From the NCBI RefSeq assembly GCF_023273875.1, contig NZ_CP096882.1, positions 744,001 through 808,000 of the forward strand: a stretch of DNA of 64,000 nucleotides, in the 5' to 3' direction. Every line of letters begins with the position of its first letter. Position 1 is the first letter of the stretch. The position numbers were made by a program, and so were the translations under genes. Below the pieces are notes generated by a model. That model was not told the DNA's origin, made no database searches, and was given only the letters and a program-made list of their open reading frames with translations. This DNA comes from Pseudarthrobacter sp. SSS035. GTDB taxonomy: Bacteria > Actinomycetota > Actinomycetes > Actinomycetales > Micrococcaceae. Below, piece after piece: positions 1-8,858 of the stretch.

Positions 1-1
1 A

Positions 2-73
2 CCCGTCACGGTCGTTGGATCCGACATCTATGGTCTGGACCGCGACGGGGACGGTGTTGGGTGCGAAGGGTAA
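2..73 (+). CDS. C-terminal end of an excalibur-domain protein (partial)
   Basis: The reading frame is open from the window edge and ends at TAA 71-73. The last residues include DRDGDGVGCE, the calcium-binding-like signature that ends excalibur domains. The same ending occurs in the proteins at 55960-56643 (DRDRDGIGCDK) and 56692-58068 (DRDSDGVACES). Only 23 residues are inside the window, so the rest of the protein is unknown; family members are usually secreted or lipoproteins with a nuclease or PASTA domain in front. Confidence 0.75.
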   Translation, partial: PVTVVGSDIYGLDRDGDGVGCEG

Positions 74-672
74 CCAGCGAGGTTGCGGACAACTCGATGG
101 TGGAATTGAAACGCGTCTACTGGGGCCGTAAGGCTTTGCGTTTGGCATACGCGGCCGTAATGATGTGGCTAGGAATCTCAGTTTTCCTGGCCCTAATGCC
201 AAAGCCGAAAGTAGTTTCCGGGACTGGTCTTTCCGTGGCGACCGAGGTCCTGCGCGGAATGCTTGAAAGCGTTCTGGCTGCGGCTGCCCTGCCCGGCGCA
301 ATTCTTGTGGGCCTGGTCATCGTTGCTGCCGTCGTCCACAGCCAAGACGTCCGACGCCGGGACCCGGTAAGACGTTTCACGCGCCAGCAGCGCCGCGAAG
401 GCATGGCCCGAGCTGCCAATCTGTGTGAAATGGAGGCAGGATTCCGGCGCCGTTGCTCCCGGCCCGCTGAGCACGGCGACCATTTCTACCCCTGGTCCAA
501 GGGCGGATCCACCAGCCTGCAGAACTTCGTCGCCGCCTGCGCCAGGTGCAACCGGGCAAAGGGCGCCAGGATTCCTTCCCCGGGCCAACAGGAACGGATA
601 GAACGACGACGGCGGGACAACGTTACGCCCAACGGTCCCCTTAGCGTCGGCGAGCGGCAGCCGCTTCGCTGA
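61..672 (+). CDS. membrane-anchored HNH endonuclease-like protein
   Basis: A protein of up to 203 residues. Two hydrophobic segments (about residues 29-46 and 71-92) are followed by a basic linker and a C-terminal HNH/zinc-finger core. The core reads CEMEAGFRRRC, then DHFYPWSKGG, then NFVAACARCNRAKG, matching the McrA-type pattern (Cys pair, D-H, G-G, N, Cys pair with N-x-x-K). The GTG at 61 overlaps the preceding excalibur gene by 13 bases; an ATG at 97 is an alternative start, and neither has a strong ribosome site. The family cuts DNA, but a membrane-anchored version next to an excalibur protein has no function I can name. Confidence 0.7.
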   Translation: MRRVTSEVADNSMVELKRVYWGRKALRLAYAAVMMWLGISVFLALMPKPKVVSGTGLSVATEVLRGMLESVLAAAALPGAILVGLVIVAAVVHSQDVRRRDPVRRFTRQQRREGMARAANLCEMEAGFRRRCSRPAEHGDHFYPWSKGGSTSLQNFVAACARCNRAKGARIPSPGQQERIERRRRDNVTPNGPLSVGERQPLR

Positions 673-1035
673 CCGCCCCGCCGTTATTGCCGTTGCTTAG
701 GCTCAGCTCAGCGCCCTAGGCCCAGAAAGACGGCAGGGGACTGTTCGACCGCAGTCATCGTCTTGGCGTCTATTTGCCCTAATCGCTGCCCAAGATTAGC
801 GCGTCGAACGGTGGTCAGCTTGTCCACCATGATCTGGCTTTCGCACATGTGACGCGTCCGCTCTAATCAAAAGTACAACGGCCCTGACGACAGTCGCGGC
901 TGCGTCCTTGAGCCCGTCGAAACCCGGCGGCTGGGCTGTCAATCCCCTGCCGGAGACAACGGCAGCCTCGAGCTTTAGAATGACTATTCACAAGTAGGCG
1001 CGCGCATCACGCCCCTGCTCCGTGATTGATCATGA
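673..1035. other. intergenic region with one dispersed REP-like copy
   Basis: No convincing coding frame. It holds TTGAGCCCGTCGAAACCC at 908-925, one copy of the dispersed motif also found at 4680-4696 and 59556-59617. I see no RNA gene. Confidence 0.4.
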
Positions 1036-1050
1036 ATGGGATGGCTACTC

Positions 1051-1764
1051 ATGAGCAACAGCGCACCTGAGTCCGGTCGCGACCCACGACCTGTCCCGCC
1101 GCGGAGGCCTGCCAACCCGCCCAGGATCGGAGCAGCGGAGGGAACTCCAACGCCCGCAAATGAACCCCTGGCCAGCCCCTCCGTTCAGTTGGCCGGCAGG
1201 GACGACGCGGTTGCGGTACCGCTCGACAACTATGGCGAGTTCATCGGCCGGTTGAAATCAGCGGCCGCCAAGCTCACTCCCCGTCGCGATGCCCTGAGCG
1301 CGGCCCTGGACGCCGCCGGACTCCTCTTGGACCAGAACAACGCAGGCGTCGAGTTTTGGGGTCAGCGACGCACTCGAGTCCGTCAGCTCCTCAACCTCCA
1401 AGCCGCAAAGCAGCAGGCCCGGACCTACCGGAGCCTCAGCGAACTCCATGAGGTTGCCCTGAAGATGGAGCAGATGTTCAGCAATCGCGCGCAGCGGCTC
1501 CAGCAGGTGTGCAGCGGGATCCGGGCGCGCCGGGACCACATCAACGCGGCGCTTGTTGAACTGGACAAGAGCACGGTCAAATTAGCGTCATCGAGAAGGA
1601 TCGCCCAGGAGCGGGAGCATCTCAGCAAAATCGCCGCGGACCTGTCCGTCTCGGCCGACAATCTCAGCTTCGGCGTCCCCGACCCCGGCCTTCGTGACAG
1701 CCTCCGTGAGGCCCGGGAGGCCATTCTTCTTGCCGAGGCCCTGCTCGAGGTGAAAGGGAACTGA
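1051..1764 (+). CDS. coiled-coil protein, first gene of duplicated cassette (copy A)
   Basis: About 237 residues from ATG 1051; an in-frame ATG at 1036 is possible. The first 60 residues are proline-rich and low complexity; the rest is helical and heptad-like. It is a clear paralogue of the protein at 40642-41208. Shared blocks include SLSELHEVALKMEQMF against SLRELHDVALRMESMF, and DPGLRDSLREAREAILLAEALLEVKG against the matching end of copy B. A membrane protein gene follows after 2 bases, exactly as in copy B. No known domain recognised. It may be a structural or scaffold partner of the membrane protein, which is inference only. Confidence 0.75.
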   Translation: MSNSAPESGRDPRPVPPRRPANPPRIGAAEGTPTPANEPLASPSVQLAGRDDAVAVPLDNYGEFIGRLKSAAAKLTPRRDALSAALDAAGLLLDQNNAGVEFWGQRRTRVRQLLNLQAAKQQARTYRSLSELHEVALKMEQMFSNRAQRLQQVCSGIRARRDHINAALVELDKSTVKLASSRRIAQEREHLSKIAADLSVSADNLSFGVPDPGLRDSLREAREAILLAEALLEVKGN

Positions 1765-1766
1765 TC

Positions 1767-2342
1767 ATGAAGAACCCACATACTAAGCACCGGGTCGTCT
1801 GCAGTTTCACTGACAGGGAGTGGACTGGGAGGCCAGACGATGGAGCGGGTGCTTTATTCGGCAAGTTATCGGTTGTGGGACTCGCCCTGTGCTTCCTCCT
1901 GATGCTCCTGATTCCTGGCCTGAGGGACGTGTCCGCCGTGGTGTTGTTCGTGGCTATGTTTGCAACCACTTTCACGGCACTGAGCATCCTCGCCAGGAGT
2001 TCTCGAGAGCGGGCATTTCTCCAGGGGGTGACCGCGTCTGTGAACGAAGTACTCCACGAACTCTCCGTCGGCAGCGGTGCCCAACTCGGGGCTGACGATT
2101 TGCGCTTGCTGCTCGTCACTGGCAAAACCAGGCCGCTGTCAGTGAACGGGGTAGCTGGTCTGGAGCTCAAAGTCATTCGGAATACTTCACCGAAGCCCTC
2201 GAAGCATCCAAAACCCATCATGAAACCCATCACCACCACATACGTCGTGCTGGCAGCCACGCCGCCCGATTACGGAGTGGAAAGCTTCGACCGTCTGCTC
2301 GAGGCAGTCACCGCAGACCCTGGCGCTTCCCCTCGGAGCTGA
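1767..2342 (+). CDS. two-TM membrane protein, second gene of duplicated cassette (copy A)
   Basis: 191 residues. Two hydrophobic segments at about residues 32-50 and 53-72 are followed by a cytosolic domain. The paralogue is at 41205-41771. Both share a start with a short 'SFT..EW/QWDG'-like block, two adjacent TM segments, 'V.GLEL/NLRV' and a C-terminal 'ATPPDYG..SFDRLL' (copy B: ATAPDYGTASFDQLL). The gene begins 2 bases after the coiled-coil gene, so the two are almost certainly cotranscribed and probably translationally coupled. Function unknown. Confidence 0.75.
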   Translation: MKNPHTKHRVVCSFTDREWTGRPDDGAGALFGKLSVVGLALCFLLMLLIPGLRDVSAVVLFVAMFATTFTALSILARSSRERAFLQGVTASVNEVLHELSVGSGAQLGADDLRLLLVTGKTRPLSVNGVAGLELKVIRNTSPKPSKHPKPIMKPITTTYVVLAATPPDYGVESFDRLLEAVTADPGASPRS

Positions 2343-2487
2343 GCCTCACCCACCCCTGCATCACGTCATATGAGCATTACAGGCCTCGACAGGCGAACGC
2401 CTTTGACATGATCCATGATGCGGCCGGCCCGGGTGAGCCTGCCCTTAACGCTTCCGCAAGACGCGGTACGCGACCCCCGAACAATGA

Positions 2488-3726
2488 CTACCGGACAGCC
2501 TTGTCAGCGTTCACGCGGCCATATTTCCAGTACGTTCCGGTGCCAGAAATAGCATCCGCCGTCAATTCGACCTTGTCCCGGACCACCGCACTGGTAGCGC
2601 CAGTGTTCCTGCTCCACACAAGGGCGGCAGTGGCAGCGACGATCGGTGAGGACATCGAGGTGCCGTTGCCGACGTCGTAACCCCGTGACCGGTTGTACTG
2701 CCCCTCAAGGACGAACTTGTGGTTGGGGAACGTCGAGTAGACGTTGACTCCGGGCGCTGCGATGTCCACCCAGCTGGCGCCGTAGGTGGAGAACGATGCT
2801 TTGGCGTCAAAGTTGTCGGTAGCGGCCACGGCGATGACGTTGGGGTATGCGCCCGGGTAGATCTTGGTCTGGTTACCGCCGTTGCCTGCCGCGGCGACGA
2901 GAACCACGCCCCGGGCCCATGCGTTGTTGACGGCAGTTTCGAGGGTGCGTGACGCCCGCACTCCAAGGCTCATGTTGATCACCTTCGCGCCATTGCTGAC
3001 CGCCCAGTTGATGCCGTTCGCAAGGCTTGAGCTGGATCCGATCCCGCTGTCGTTCAGCACCTTTCCGTCCAGAATGGTGCACCCCGGGCACGTCCCGGCC
3101 ACCCCCACGGTGTCGTGGCTGGCGGCGACGATGCCGGCCACGTGGGTGCCGTGGCCGTAGTTGTCGTCCCCGGTTTCCCCGTTGGTGAAGTTGGCCCGCG
3201 CAACAACTTTCGTGTTGATGTCGGGGTTGTCGTTTGCCACGCCTGAGTCGAGCACGGCAACTTTGATGCCAGTCCCCGGCGTGGTGCTCCACGCTTCCAC
3301 GGCGTCCACATCGGCGTCCGGCTTCCCCGCGGCGATGGTCAGCGTGCCGGCAGTGTTCGTGAAGGACTGGCCAACATTGTGCAGTGCGTACTGGCGCTGG
3401 AAATACTGGTCATCCGTAGCAGGAGTAACCACCTCGTCCGGCTCGGCGTACTCAACGGCGGGGTTCCGGCTGAGCGCCTCGATGAGCTTCAGTTCCTTGC
3501 CCTCGGGAACCCTGATCAGGTGGGCGCCGGTGCTGCCGATTCCGGGGCCCTCAGTGAGACCGTGACCGCGCAGCACACCCTCGGCCGCGCCGGTGTCGCG
3601 GAACTTGACCAGGATCTGCCCCGTAATCTGGGACGGCTCCGCTGCGGCAGCGCCCGGGGCCGCCAGGGTGATTCCGCCAAACGCCATGACCATTGCTGCA
3701 AGACCAACTACCACTGACTTTTTCAT
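2488..3726 (-). CDS. secreted subtilisin-like serine protease (S8 family)
   Basis: 412 residues from ATG 3726, chosen because MKKSVVVGL begins a normal signal peptide (about residues 1-29, AAA-type cleavage region). Residues 35-98 look like an inhibitor I9-type propeptide (QILVKF...AVEYAEPDE). The catalytic triad is visible: Asp160 in VAVLDSG, His192 in YGHGTHVAG, Ser357 in NGTSMSSP; the oxyanion Asn282 is in AAAGN. Length fits a single-domain S8A protease with no C-terminal sorting signal, so it is likely released outside the cell. It stands alone, with the next gene divergent. Confidence 0.93.
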   Translation of the reverse strand: MKKSVVVGLAAMVMAFGGITLAAPGAAAAEPSQITGQILVKFRDTGAAEGVLRGHGLTEGPGIGSTGAHLIRVPEGKELKLIEALSRNPAVEYAEPDEVVTPATDDQYFQRQYALHNVGQSFTNTAGTLTIAAGKPDADVDAVEAWSTTPGTGIKVAVLDSGVANDNPDINTKVVARANFTNGETGDDNYGHGTHVAGIVAASHDTVGVAGTCPGCTILDGKVLNDSGIGSSSSLANGINWAVSNGAKVINMSLGVRASRTLETAVNNAWARGVVLVAAAGNGGNQTKIYPGAYPNVIAVAATDNFDAKASFSTYGASWVDIAAPGVNVYSTFPNHKFVLEGQYNRSRGYDVGNGTSMSSPIVAATAALVWSRNTGATSAVVRDKVELTADAISGTGTYWKYGRVNADKAVR

Positions 3727-3878
3727 CCAGCCATTTTGCGCCTCATTCCCCCGGCGAGATAGTGCCTTCCGCACGATAGGGGGCGGCCGACGGCGGGACG
3801 CGCCACCGGGCCCGGCGGCCGCGGGCTCTGCGAGCGTCGTCCCATGTACAGCGGGTCATGCGGAACCTACAATGAGCC

Positions 3879-4589
3879 ATGCCCATGACCGGCCGAGCTG
3901 TCTCTGGTGCAGTGCTGCTCGTCCTTGAGGCAGTTCTGGCACTGCTGGCTGTGCTGGTCCATAGCGGTTTCATGGCGGTGTACGGCCGTGTTGCCGATAC
4001 CGCGTTCGAAGGACTCACCTGGGCGTTGACGGCAGGTCCTTCCGGAATGGCGCTCGGTCTGGTCGCGGTGGTTGCCGTGGTCGGTTTGGTCCTCTCGCCA
4101 CGACTGTGGATGCGACTGACGGCCGTGGCCATCCCGGTCCTCATGCTGCTCGTGATGCTCGCTGTCACCCCCTTGGCCCTGGGGCAGAAGATCGGCAAGT
4201 ACGACTCCTCTCCTCAGTGCGTGATCGAGGGTACGGATGAGCCCATGGCCAGTGCAGACCGACTGTCCCAGCGGGCGTTCGACTCCATCGAACACATTGG
4301 CCTTTACAGCGGTGGCGGCATGAGTGGTGTGGGCGGCTGTAGCCGCGGGTTTGCGATCTCAGGAGACGTCGATGTGTTGCAGCACTATCGTTCAGCGCTG
4401 CCGAAGGCGGGCTGGGAAGTGGTTGAGGATGACGGGCGCCACCTGCGGGCCCACCATGAGGGCCTTGCGTTCGAGGTGATGCCCTGCCCTGGAGGCGGTA
4501 TCGTCTGGGCCGGAAGCCACGACGAGCCCGCATTCGGACAAGGGACGCCTGGGCTGGCGGGCACTGAAATTTGTCCACACGACCTGTGA
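3879..4589 (+). CDS. membrane protein with three TM segments and extracytoplasmic domain
   Basis: 236 residues. Hydrophobic segments at about 8-28, 56-75 and 80-103 are followed by a soluble domain of some 130 residues with four to five cysteines (QCVIEG, GGCSRGF, MPCPGG, EICPHDL), which suggests disulphides outside the cytoplasm. The part HYRSALPKAGWEVVEDDGRHLRA resembles the short alpha/beta lipoprotein-type domains of actinobacteria, but I cannot name the family. ATG 3879 and ATG 3885 are both possible starts. It is monocistronic and divergent from the protease gene. Confidence 0.65.
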   Translation: MPMTGRAVSGAVLLVLEAVLALLAVLVHSGFMAVYGRVADTAFEGLTWALTAGPSGMALGLVAVVAVVGLVLSPRLWMRLTAVAIPVLMLLVMLAVTPLALGQKIGKYDSSPQCVIEGTDEPMASADRLSQRAFDSIEHIGLYSGGGMSGVGGCSRGFAISGDVDVLQHYRSALPKAGWEVVEDDGRHLRAHHEGLAFEVMPCPGGGIVWAGSHDEPAFGQGTPGLAGTEICPHDL

Positions 4590-4707
4590 AACGCAGCACC
4601 GATGCCGCCCGCGCCACCCTGTCGATCGATTCCAAGAGCCCGGCCTACCTGAGCATCAGCGTCCCGGTGGACTCGGTGGTTGAGCCTGTCGAAACCCCGT
4701 CCGAGGC

Positions 4708-5355
4708 TCACCTTTCAGTGTGTGCCGTTTCCCTGTCGCTTCCGCCCCGGGGACGCCTTGCCACACGGTGTGGCCGGCCGCTGCGCAGGTGGCCACCGAG
4801 GAAGCCGCTGGCCAGCAGCAGCACTGCTCCGGCCCGTGACAGGCCGATGCCGAGCTCGTGGCGGCCGCGTTCACGGGCGGCCCAGGAGGCGAGGTATACA
4901 AGGGTGGCCGCGGCACTGATGGTGGCGTGGACGATGCCTACGCGTTTCGTGCCGTGGTCCTTCATGGACCACTGCGCCCAGCCGGAGACAGCGGTGGGAA
5001 CTGCTGCCACGACGCCCAGGGCCACCAGCCGTTTCGCCGCGAGCCGGGAGCTGTCGTCCTTGTAGAAATCGAGGAATATCGCCGACCACCAGGCGCCAAA
5101 AGGACCGTCGGTCAGGATGCCATGCAGGGGGATGCCGGTGGCATCTCCGCGAAAGAAACCCCGCATTCCCGGACGGGCCGTAAGGCGGGCGGCATAGGGT
5201 TCAATTATTTTGACGACAGGTCCCAGGGGCTTTGCCCCTTCAAGCAAGCCAAGGAACTGTGCATAGCGGCCGCTGCCGCCGGTATTGGCATGCAAGGACC
5301 GGCCGGTCGACTGTGAATCACCAGGTGCGCTGGGTGTTGAGTGCATGCAGCACAA
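4708..5355 (-). CDS. DUF2231 family membrane protein
   Basis: Up to 215 residues. GIPLHGILTDGPFGAWWSAIFLDF matches the DUF2231 start (H-P-x-H...D-x-P-x-G-x-W), and three more hydrophobic segments follow (LVALGVVAAVPTAVSGWAQW, IVHATISAAATLVYL, AGAVLLLASGFLGGHL). The conserved GGH near the end is present. The last 28 residues after GGHL are basic and do not look like the usual family tail, so a small frameshift near 4780 is possible. The family is predicted to bind haem or serve redox partners in the membrane; that is family knowledge, not visible here. The start is uncertain. Confidence 0.7.
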   Translation of the reverse strand: MCCMHSTPSAPGDSQSTGRSLHANTGGSGRYAQFLGLLEGAKPLGPVVKIIEPYAARLTARPGMRGFFRGDATGIPLHGILTDGPFGAWWSAIFLDFYKDDSSRLAAKRLVALGVVAAVPTAVSGWAQWSMKDHGTKRVGIVHATISAAATLVYLASWAARERGRHELGIGLSRAGAVLLLASGFLGGHLRSGRPHRVARRPRGGSDRETAHTER

Positions 5356-5396
5356 AATACTCTTGGGGCGTCCTCATTGCACCGCCTTTTTAGGAA

Positions 5397-5434
5397 CGCG
5401 GACGACGGCGGGCGCGTGCCCGCCGTCGTCCGCG
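5397..5434 (-). terminator. 17-bp perfect hairpin
   Basis: CGCGGACGACGGCGGGC at 5397-5413 pairs perfectly with 5418-5434 around a GCGT loop. It lies downstream of the minus-strand unit ending at 5541 and upstream of the DUF2231 gene, so it probably ends the 6521-5541 transcript. There is no clear T-tract on the minus strand. Confidence 0.6.
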
Positions 5435-5540
5435 CACTTTCCCGAGGGGGTTATTGTGACGGCCTCGAACCAGTAGTCCCTTCCGGCAGTCCAGACGAGA
5501 TGGATTAAGCCTGCCGGAATCAACCATCAGGGGTGGAGAT

Positions 5541-5753
5541 TCAGAGATTAGGAGGGACGTTGAGGCGAACGTCAGCGGCCTGGACTTCATCGAGCACCCA
5601 CCGCTGGTACTTGGTGTGGTCCAGGTATTTCCTGCGTAGATAATCCCGGACGACCTTCCCCGGTCGTTGCTCGTTGGTATAACCGAGTTCTCGAGCGAGT
5701 TGGGCAGGTTCGTAGGTAGTCACGAATCTGAGTGTAGGCCGTGGCGTGACCAC
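5541..5753 (-). CDS. small conserved-looking hypothetical protein
   Basis: 70 residues from GTG 5753. The central part (QLARELGY, RPGKVVRDYLRRKYLDH, YQRWVLDEVQAADVR) has the basic, helical, tryptophan-containing look of small actinobacterial proteins in which a short DNA-binding or recruitment module precedes a C-terminal helix. It lies 30 bases downstream of the membrane protein gene on the same strand, so the two may form an operon. Function not recognised. Confidence 0.5.
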   Translation of the reverse strand: MVTPRPTLRFVTTYEPAQLARELGYTNEQRPGKVVRDYLRRKYLDHTKYQRWVLDEVQAADVRLNVPPNL

Positions 5754-5783
5754 GCCTGGCGACCACCTATCGGGCCGCGCCTT

Positions 5784-6521
5784 CTACGGAACTCCGGCCG
5801 CCGATTCCGCCGCTGCCAAGGTCTGCGAAAACCTGTCCACTGCCAGCCTGTAGTCGGCCGCATTACCTGTGGTTCTCTCGTGATCGGCGGTGTGCATAGC
5901 CCTAATCATGGTCGCGGTCGAGGGTAATGAGACATCAGACATGGCGGGGAAATCGAACTGCAACCGAGGGTCCATCTCGTATGTAAGCCATCGCCGTTTG
6001 AGCAGATCGTGACGGTCGGCGGTCCTTTTGTATTCCTTGACATCCTCGAGGGACAGGTGCGCCAATAAACCTGCGTCAGCGCCTGCAGCCAGGGACACCG
6101 TCCGGACTGTCTCAGTTTGGCGGCCAAGAGCTTCTTCGGTCCCCAGGGCCAAAGGGGTAACGCTCTTGTCGGTGAACTGGACGTTGTACTGGTAGGCCCG
6201 AATCTCCGCTGGCGTCATATTGTCCAGATCGCTGGGAGATTTCCTGGCGACCTCTCTGGACCCGTATCGGCTCGCTACGCTGCTGCGAGGGACCGGGTAG
6301 AGGTACTTTCCGACGACAAACCCGATGGCGACGGCAATCCAGAACGCCCACGTAGGAAAATCCAACATTGACGCCGCGACTGCTGCACCCACAGTGCATG
6401 CGGCATGGCCACCTGAAAAGATGATCTTGGTGCGGCCGAGCCGGTAAACACGGCGGGGACGATCCAGTTGCTTCTCGTGGAATGATTTGAGCCTGACAGC
6501 CCAGTCACTGGCGTTGCTCAC
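5784..6521 (-). CDS. two-TM hypothetical protein, paralogue of the protein at 43347-44018
   Basis: 245 residues. A basic N-terminus (residues 1-33) precedes a hydrophobic hairpin at about 35-72, then a helical soluble domain. The block KRRWLTYEMDPRLQFDFPAMSDVSLP aligns with NRRWLDYELDVGKLIDFPVMTDVREP in the 43347 protein, and both continue with a similar 'ADYR.AV..F...L..AE' stretch. This conserved (R)RWLxYExD...DFPxMxDV motif defines a family I cannot name. It probably sits in the membrane with the helical domain in the cytoplasm. Confidence 0.7.
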   Translation of the reverse strand: MSNASDWAVRLKSFHEKQLDRPRRVYRLGRTKIIFSGGHAACTVGAAVAASMLDFPTWAFWIAVAIGFVVGKYLYPVPRSSVASRYGSREVARKSPSDLDNMTPAEIRAYQYNVQFTDKSVTPLALGTEEALGRQTETVRTVSLAAGADAGLLAHLSLEDVKEYKRTADRHDLLKRRWLTYEMDPRLQFDFPAMSDVSLPSTATMIRAMHTADHERTTGNAADYRLAVDRFSQTLAAAESAAGVP

Positions 6522-6533
6522 CAGTCACGCTCC

Positions 6534-6731
6534 TTATTCATTATGACGACGACACCGGCGACGAACTGTTGCTCCGCGGCCTGGGCCGCGGTCAACCCAA
6601 ACACCGGTATAGGACTTGACCGGGTACGGCCGCTCCTCCGCAACGATACCTTTGACGAGGCCCCCGGCACCCAAGGCCGCAACGCTCGTTAGCACGTAGC
6701 GGCGCCGCGGGTCGCTAAGGACCTTCCTCAC
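6534..6731 (-). CDS. possible small membrane protein
   Basis: 65 residues from GTG 6731, ending 12 bases before the next minus-strand gene. There is one hydrophobic stretch (YVLTSVAALGAGGLVKGIVA) after a basic start with RRR, vaguely Tat-like. The C-terminal part is arginine-rich and may be out of its original frame. There is no strong ribosome site and nothing recognisable, so it could be a remnant or not a gene. Confidence 0.25.
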   Translation of the reverse strand: MRKVLSDPRRRYVLTSVAALGAGGLVKGIVAEERPYPVKSYTGVWVDRGPGRGATVRRRCRRHNE

Positions 6732-6921
6732 TCCGCTTGCGTGTGAGGAGACTTGGGACTTGGTTCCGGACGGACGCCGGGTGGAGTCCGTTATTCGGAA
6801 CCGTAGATATTCCTCAAGCCGAGCCCTAAAGCCGTTAGATGGTCCGCACCCGCCGTGCGGCCGTCAACATGGCTGCCCTGCAGAACGATGCGGGGCCGCG
6901 CGGCGCTTCGCACCCCACGGG

Positions 6922-8298
6922 TCAGTAGAAGTCGGCTGGCGTAGGGGGGCGTTTGAGGACCCTGCTTAGCGGTTTGTCTCCGGGATAGGGCAGGCCGAGG
7001 GCAAGGCAAAAGAAGGCAGCCTTCAGGTCGGCGTTGCGGAAGTGGCTGACGACAGCCTTGTGAGTCTCGGCTCCGATTCGGGGGTGTCGCTTTATGTCGT
7101 CTACCGCACACTTCAAGTAGTTTTCGGCCCGTGAGAGCCTGTCTTTGTTCTCCCCGTATGTTTCATGCAGGGCCAGCCTCGCGTCGTTGGCGCCGTAGTT
7201 GGCTTGCGCCTTGCGGACGCGGTGGGTGACGGATTTGATGTAGTCCGCCACAAGGGCGTCCTCGCCTCCTGTGCCGAGCCCTGGCGGGACTGGCGCGAAG
7301 GGGTTGTCGGGAAGCCTAAGGATGCACCGCCCGGCGCCCTCGTCGAACCGATCGACGCGTATCCGGTCGGAGTAGGCCCGCAGGTGTCGGCCATCGGCCA
7401 CGGCGAAGTTGCTCTGTGCCATCCAGCGGGCCACATAGACCGGCTTGGCCGTCGCGTAGTGCCTAGTACTGGAGGCGGGGATAATCTCGGCCGGATGCCC
7501 CGAATACGGCAGGATCCAGCGGTCGAATGTCCTCGCTGCGAATCTGGCCTCGTGCGGGAGCGTGTCCGTGGCCCCGAGAAGGCCTGCCCCGATGGCGGCC
7601 GCACCAAAGATCTCGACGTGGTCGCCGGGCGGGATCGCTGCCAGGACATGCCGCGCGTCCTCGTCGCTGACAGGCAGGGAGAGCCGCCCCTCCAGATAGT
7701 CGGCCCACGCCCACATGGTGCGTGGGTCGCGTGCGAGAAGCTCCCCTGGCTCGGCTTGCGCCGTGTGGTCCGTGTCTGGGGGGACGCGCTTGGGGGCCTC
7801 CGGACTCACGCCAACGCCCTCAGCTGGCTGGTCTGATCCGGAATCAAGAAGGCTGGCCCACTCGTAGTTGACGCCGACCGACCGCCCGCGCGCGAAGTGG
7901 GTGTTGGCGATTTCACTGAGTTCGCGGCTGCTCTTTTCTGGGTGGGTCAGCCGGATCCACTCGTAGTCCCATTCCTGCATGTCTCGTATGTGGCGGACTT
8001 GTCTGGTGGCGCGCATCTGGTCCGCGAGATCTTCACTGGCGAGGGCCGGGCTGCGCGGGGCCATGACCGGTGGGGGCTCGACTGGACGGGCCGGCTTGGG
8101 CGAGCGCGCCATGACCGGAAGGGTCGGGGTCCTGGCGAAGTGGACGATTGCCACGGTCAGCCCAACCACACCGAGAACGATCAGGAGAACCCACCAGTAC
8201 TTGATGAGGACCCCGATCGCGGCGAGAGCGAGGAAGATGCCGAAGGGGCCAAGCCCACCGGCACCAGCGCTACGTGAGCGACGACGTTTACGTGCCAT
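6922..8298 (-). CDS. large hypothetical protein with N-terminal membrane hairpin
   Basis: 458 residues from ATG 8298 (MARKRRRSRS); an in-frame start 15 bases upstream is less likely. A glycine-rich and then strongly hydrophobic segment (about residues 17-54) forms a TM hairpin. A proline-rich linker follows, then a soluble domain of about 380 residues. The phrases MQEWDYEWIRLTHPEKSSRELSEIAN and FAVADGRHLRAYSDRIRVDRFD are notable, but I do not recognise a family. It is monocistronic. Confidence 0.65.
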   Translation of the reverse strand: MARKRRRSRSAGAGGLGPFGIFLALAAIGVLIKYWWVLLIVLGVVGLTVAIVHFARTPTLPVMARSPKPARPVEPPPVMAPRSPALASEDLADQMRATRQVRHIRDMQEWDYEWIRLTHPEKSSRELSEIANTHFARGRSVGVNYEWASLLDSGSDQPAEGVGVSPEAPKRVPPDTDHTAQAEPGELLARDPRTMWAWADYLEGRLSLPVSDEDARHVLAAIPPGDHVEIFGAAAIGAGLLGATDTLPHEARFAARTFDRWILPYSGHPAEIIPASSTRHYATAKPVYVARWMAQSNFAVADGRHLRAYSDRIRVDRFDEGAGRCILRLPDNPFAPVPPGLGTGGEDALVADYIKSVTHRVRKAQANYGANDARLALHETYGENKDRLSRAENYLKCAVDDIKRHPRIGAETHKAVVSHFRNADLKAAFFCLALGLPYPGDKPLSRVLKRPPTPADFY

Positions 8299-8399
8299 GC
8301 TGCATGATCCCACCTGGCGCCGACAATCTGTAGGGGCAAGAGTGCTCGCCGAAGGCCAGCGAGGTTGATTTCACGACTCGACTTGGCGGGACCAGTGTG

Positions 8400-8641
8400 G
8401 AGACTACAGGGATCAGTACTCTGATCGAGTCCGACTGCCGCGCGATGGTCTGCGGCGAGCATCCGGAGACAAGAGCTCATCGCCCGGTGCGTCTACGTCC
8501 TGGCGGACTCGTCAAGCTCGGCCTCCGGCATATCCACGCCTGGGCGCGGCTCGCGCGGCCGTGGACACTGGTGACGGACGACGCCCCCCCCAACCAGGTG
8601 CAGAAGTTCCGGGACGCAGGGGTTGATGTGGGCGCCGCCCT
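8400..8641 (+). pseudogene. degraded C-terminal piece of a DeoR/GlpR-type repressor
   Basis: Reading across frames gives GISTLIESDCRAMV (from 8406), ELIARCVYVLADSS (8473-8513) and, after a one-base loss at 8512-8514, KLGLRHIHAWARLARPWTLVTDD and QVQKFRDAGVDV. These are the LADSSKLG and LVTDD...LRxAGVxV signatures of the effector domain of DeoR-family sugar repressors. At least two frameshifts are present. The matching middle part of such a protein is found at 10157-10430, also frameshifted. Confidence 0.6.
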
Positions 8642-8858
8642 ACCCGGCGGTCGAGCCTGTCGACGTAGAACCTGCTAGTTGCGCCTGTCAAGAGCGAGAC
8701 TGTCGAACCAAGCTCCACTGGCTGTACGATCTACTTTCCCGCTGAAGCAGTCTCTGATACCCGAAAGCGCCTGCTGGGGGATAAGACACCTTGCACGGCA
8801 ATGGGCCAAGGCAGCCCAGAGGCAGGCAGGAAGTCTCCGCCCGCCTCTGTCAGCGTTT